Shown here one piece after another: positions 33,305-34,462 of a DNA stretch of 34,462 nucleotides. Position numbers and translations under genes: made by a program. Each line of letters begins with the position of its first letter. Position 1 is the first letter of the stretch. Below the pieces are notes generated by a model. That model did no database searches. It was not told where the DNA came from and worked only from the letters and a program-made list of their open reading frames with translations. Source of the stretch: Geminisphaera colitermitum TAV2 (GTDB taxonomy: Bacteria > Verrucomicrobiota > Verrucomicrobiia > Opitutales > Opitutaceae); assembly GCF_000171235.2 (NCBI RefSeq), contig NZ_ABEA03000197.1, forward strand, positions 1-34,462, read 5' to 3'.

Positions 33305-34417
33305 ATGCGCCACCTGTTTCTCGCCCTTTTCAGCTTTTTAGCTTTCAGCCTTTTAGCTTTTCCGGCCCGCGCCTCGCGCATCAAAGACCTCGCCCTCGTC
33401 GGCGGCGGACGCGACAACCAACTCACCGGCTACGGCATCGTCGTCGGCCTTGCTGGTGACGGCGATTCCAACTCCCAAAAATCGACCCTCAGCTCCATCG
33501 CCAACGTCCTCCAACGCCACGGCATCACCGTCGAACCGACGCAAATCAAAGCCCGCAACACCGCCGCCGTCATTGTCACCGCCGACATCGCCGCCTTCAT
33601 CAAACCCGGCTCCCGCATCGACCTCACCATCGCCTCCCTCGGCGACGCCAAATCCCTACAAGGCGGCGTCCTCCTCCAAACCCCCCTCATCGGAGCCGAC
33701 GGCCGCGTTTACGCCGTCGGCCAAGGCCCCATCTCCGTTGGCGGCTTCCTCGGCGGCGCAGGCGGACCCGGCGGCGCGACCGTGCAAAAAAACCACCCCA
33801 CTGTCGGCACCATCACCAACGGCGCCATCGTGGAACGCGAAATCCCCGCCGCCTTCGTCAACGAAGGCCTCCTCACCCTCCAACTCCACAACCCCGACTT
33901 TACCTCTGCCACCCGCATGGCCGACGCCATCAACGCCCGCTACCCCGCCGCCGCCGCCCTCCCCCTCGACGCCGCCACCCTCAACGTGCAAGTCCCCCCC
34001 GCCTACGCCGGCCGCGAAGTCGCCTACATCGCCGACCTCGGAGCCATCGAGATCACCCCCGACACCATGGCCCGCGTCGTCATCAACGAACGCACCGGCA
34101 CCATTGTCGCCACCTCTACCGTCCGCCTTGCCCAAGTCGCCATCAGCCACGGCTCCCTCACCATCACCGTCAGTTCCACCCTCGGCGTCTCCCAACCCAT
34201 GCCCTACTCCGCCGGCGGACAAACGGCGGTCGTCCCCTCCACGCAGACCGACGTGACCGAAGGCAAAGGCGGCTTTCACATCATCCCCGACACCCCCTCC
34301 ATCGAACGCCTTGCCGCCGCCCTCAACGCCCTCGGCGTGAGCACCCGCGAGATGATGGCCATATTCCAAACCCTCAAACGCTCCGGTGCCCTCCAAGCCG
34401 AACTCGTCATCAACTGA
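33305..34417 (+). CDS. flgI: Flagellar P-ring protein FlgI
   Basis: 370 aa, periplasmic peptidoglycan ring around the rod. The Sec signal (LFLALFSFLAFSLLAFPARA) is encoded by TTTTAGC/TTTCAGC micro-repeats (33325-33363). The family core starts at SRIKDLALVGGGRDNQLTGY and GIVVGLAGDGDS. A GGAGGPGGATVQKNHPTVGT stretch, ITPDTMARVVINERTGTIVA and the C-terminal IERLAAALNALGVSTREMMA follow. Length is normal. It depends on FlgA for assembly. It follows a repeat element and precedes the next flagellar gene by 9 bp. Confidence 0.97.
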   Translation: MRHLFLALFSFLAFSLLAFPARASRIKDLALVGGGRDNQLTGYGIVVGLAGDGDSNSQKSTLSSIANVLQRHGITVEPTQIKARNTAAVIVTADIAAFIKPGSRIDLTIASLGDAKSLQGGVLLQTPLIGADGRVYAVGQGPISVGGFLGGAGGPGGATVQKNHPTVGTITNGAIVEREIPAAFVNEGLLTLQLHNPDFTSATRMADAINARYPAAAALPLDAATLNVQVPPAYAGREVAYIADLGAIEITPDTMARVVINERTGTIVATSTVRLAQVAISHGSLTITVSSTLGVSQPMPYSAGGQTAVVPSTQTDVTEGKGGFHIIPDTPSIERLAAALNALGVSTREMMAIFQTLKRSGALQAELVIN

Positions 34418-34426
34418 CCCCGCGCC

Positions 34427-34462
34427 ATGACCACCGCCATCCCACCAGTATCCATCGGGGCA
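34427..34462 (+). CDS. Start of the next flagellar-cluster gene (partial)
   Basis: An ATG 9 bp after flgI opens a frame (MTTAIPPVSIGA) that runs off the window. In other bacteria flgI is often followed by a FlgJ-type rod-binding protein, which is the likely identity here, but the 12 visible residues cannot confirm it. Confidence 0.5.
   Translation, partial: MTTAIPPVSIGA

Noticed and set aside
1-34462. CRISPR arrays, tRNA or rRNA genes
   Set aside because: No regularly spaced direct repeats of CRISPR size and no tRNA- or rRNA-like sequence was recognised on reading. The micro-repeats are contiguous, not spaced. A covariance-model scan was not possible.

Overview
The window looks like a piece of chromosome from a flagellated Gram-negative bacterium of the Verrucomicrobia, most likely Opitutales/Opitutaceae. 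The reasons are the high GC content, P-ring and L-ring flagellar genes, a PEP-CTERM protein, an H-X9-DG pseudopilin, LacI-type regulators with a 'DPML/NPLV' hinge, and a dense load of short palindromic 'word' repeats between genes. This placement is inference from gene content; no rRNA gene is present.

Layout. (1) 1-5.1 kb, minus strand: a MarR regulator, membrane-fusion protein, RND pump and the start of a further exported protein form a drug-efflux operon. (2) 5.1-8.8 kb: a rhomboid remnant, a repeat element, a ClpX-like ATPase without a zinc finger divergent from an HU/IHF-type protein, and an unknown gene. (3) 8.8-13.8 kb: a uronate/sugar cluster (Gfo/Idh/MocA oxidoreductase, sugar isomerase/epimerase, uxaC) divergent from a LacI-type regulator. 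(4) 13.9-17.2 kb: leuC-leuD, divergent from a LysR regulator. (5) 17.3-19.2 kb: a small cysteine-cluster protein and a type II NADH dehydrogenase. (6) 19.2-26.9 kb: a five-gene minus-strand polysaccharide locus (PEP-CTERM LamG protein, secreted LamG protein, sialate O-acetylesterase-type esterase, GH71-type alpha-1,3-glucanase, pseudopilin) divergent from a second LacI-type regulator, whose stop codon carries an IS5-family insertion. (7) 27.8-34.5 kb: a chemoreceptor followed by flgF-flgG-flgA-flgH-flgI and the first codons of the next gene.

The most unusual signals are not protein families. Strand composition flips near 17.2 kb: genes on either strand to the left lie in G-rich plus strand, and genes on either strand to the right (with one exception) lie in C-rich plus strand. 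This suggests a replication-terminus or rearrangement junction. The signal peptides of FlgA, FlgH and FlgI are all encoded by the same TTT(T)(A/C)AGC micro-repeat. The start of flgA also contains in-frame C10 and C16 tracts, a tandem word repeat and a perfect hairpin, which makes it a candidate contingency locus. Several families of inverted-repeat elements, some in two or three copies here, sit at gene ends and within operons.
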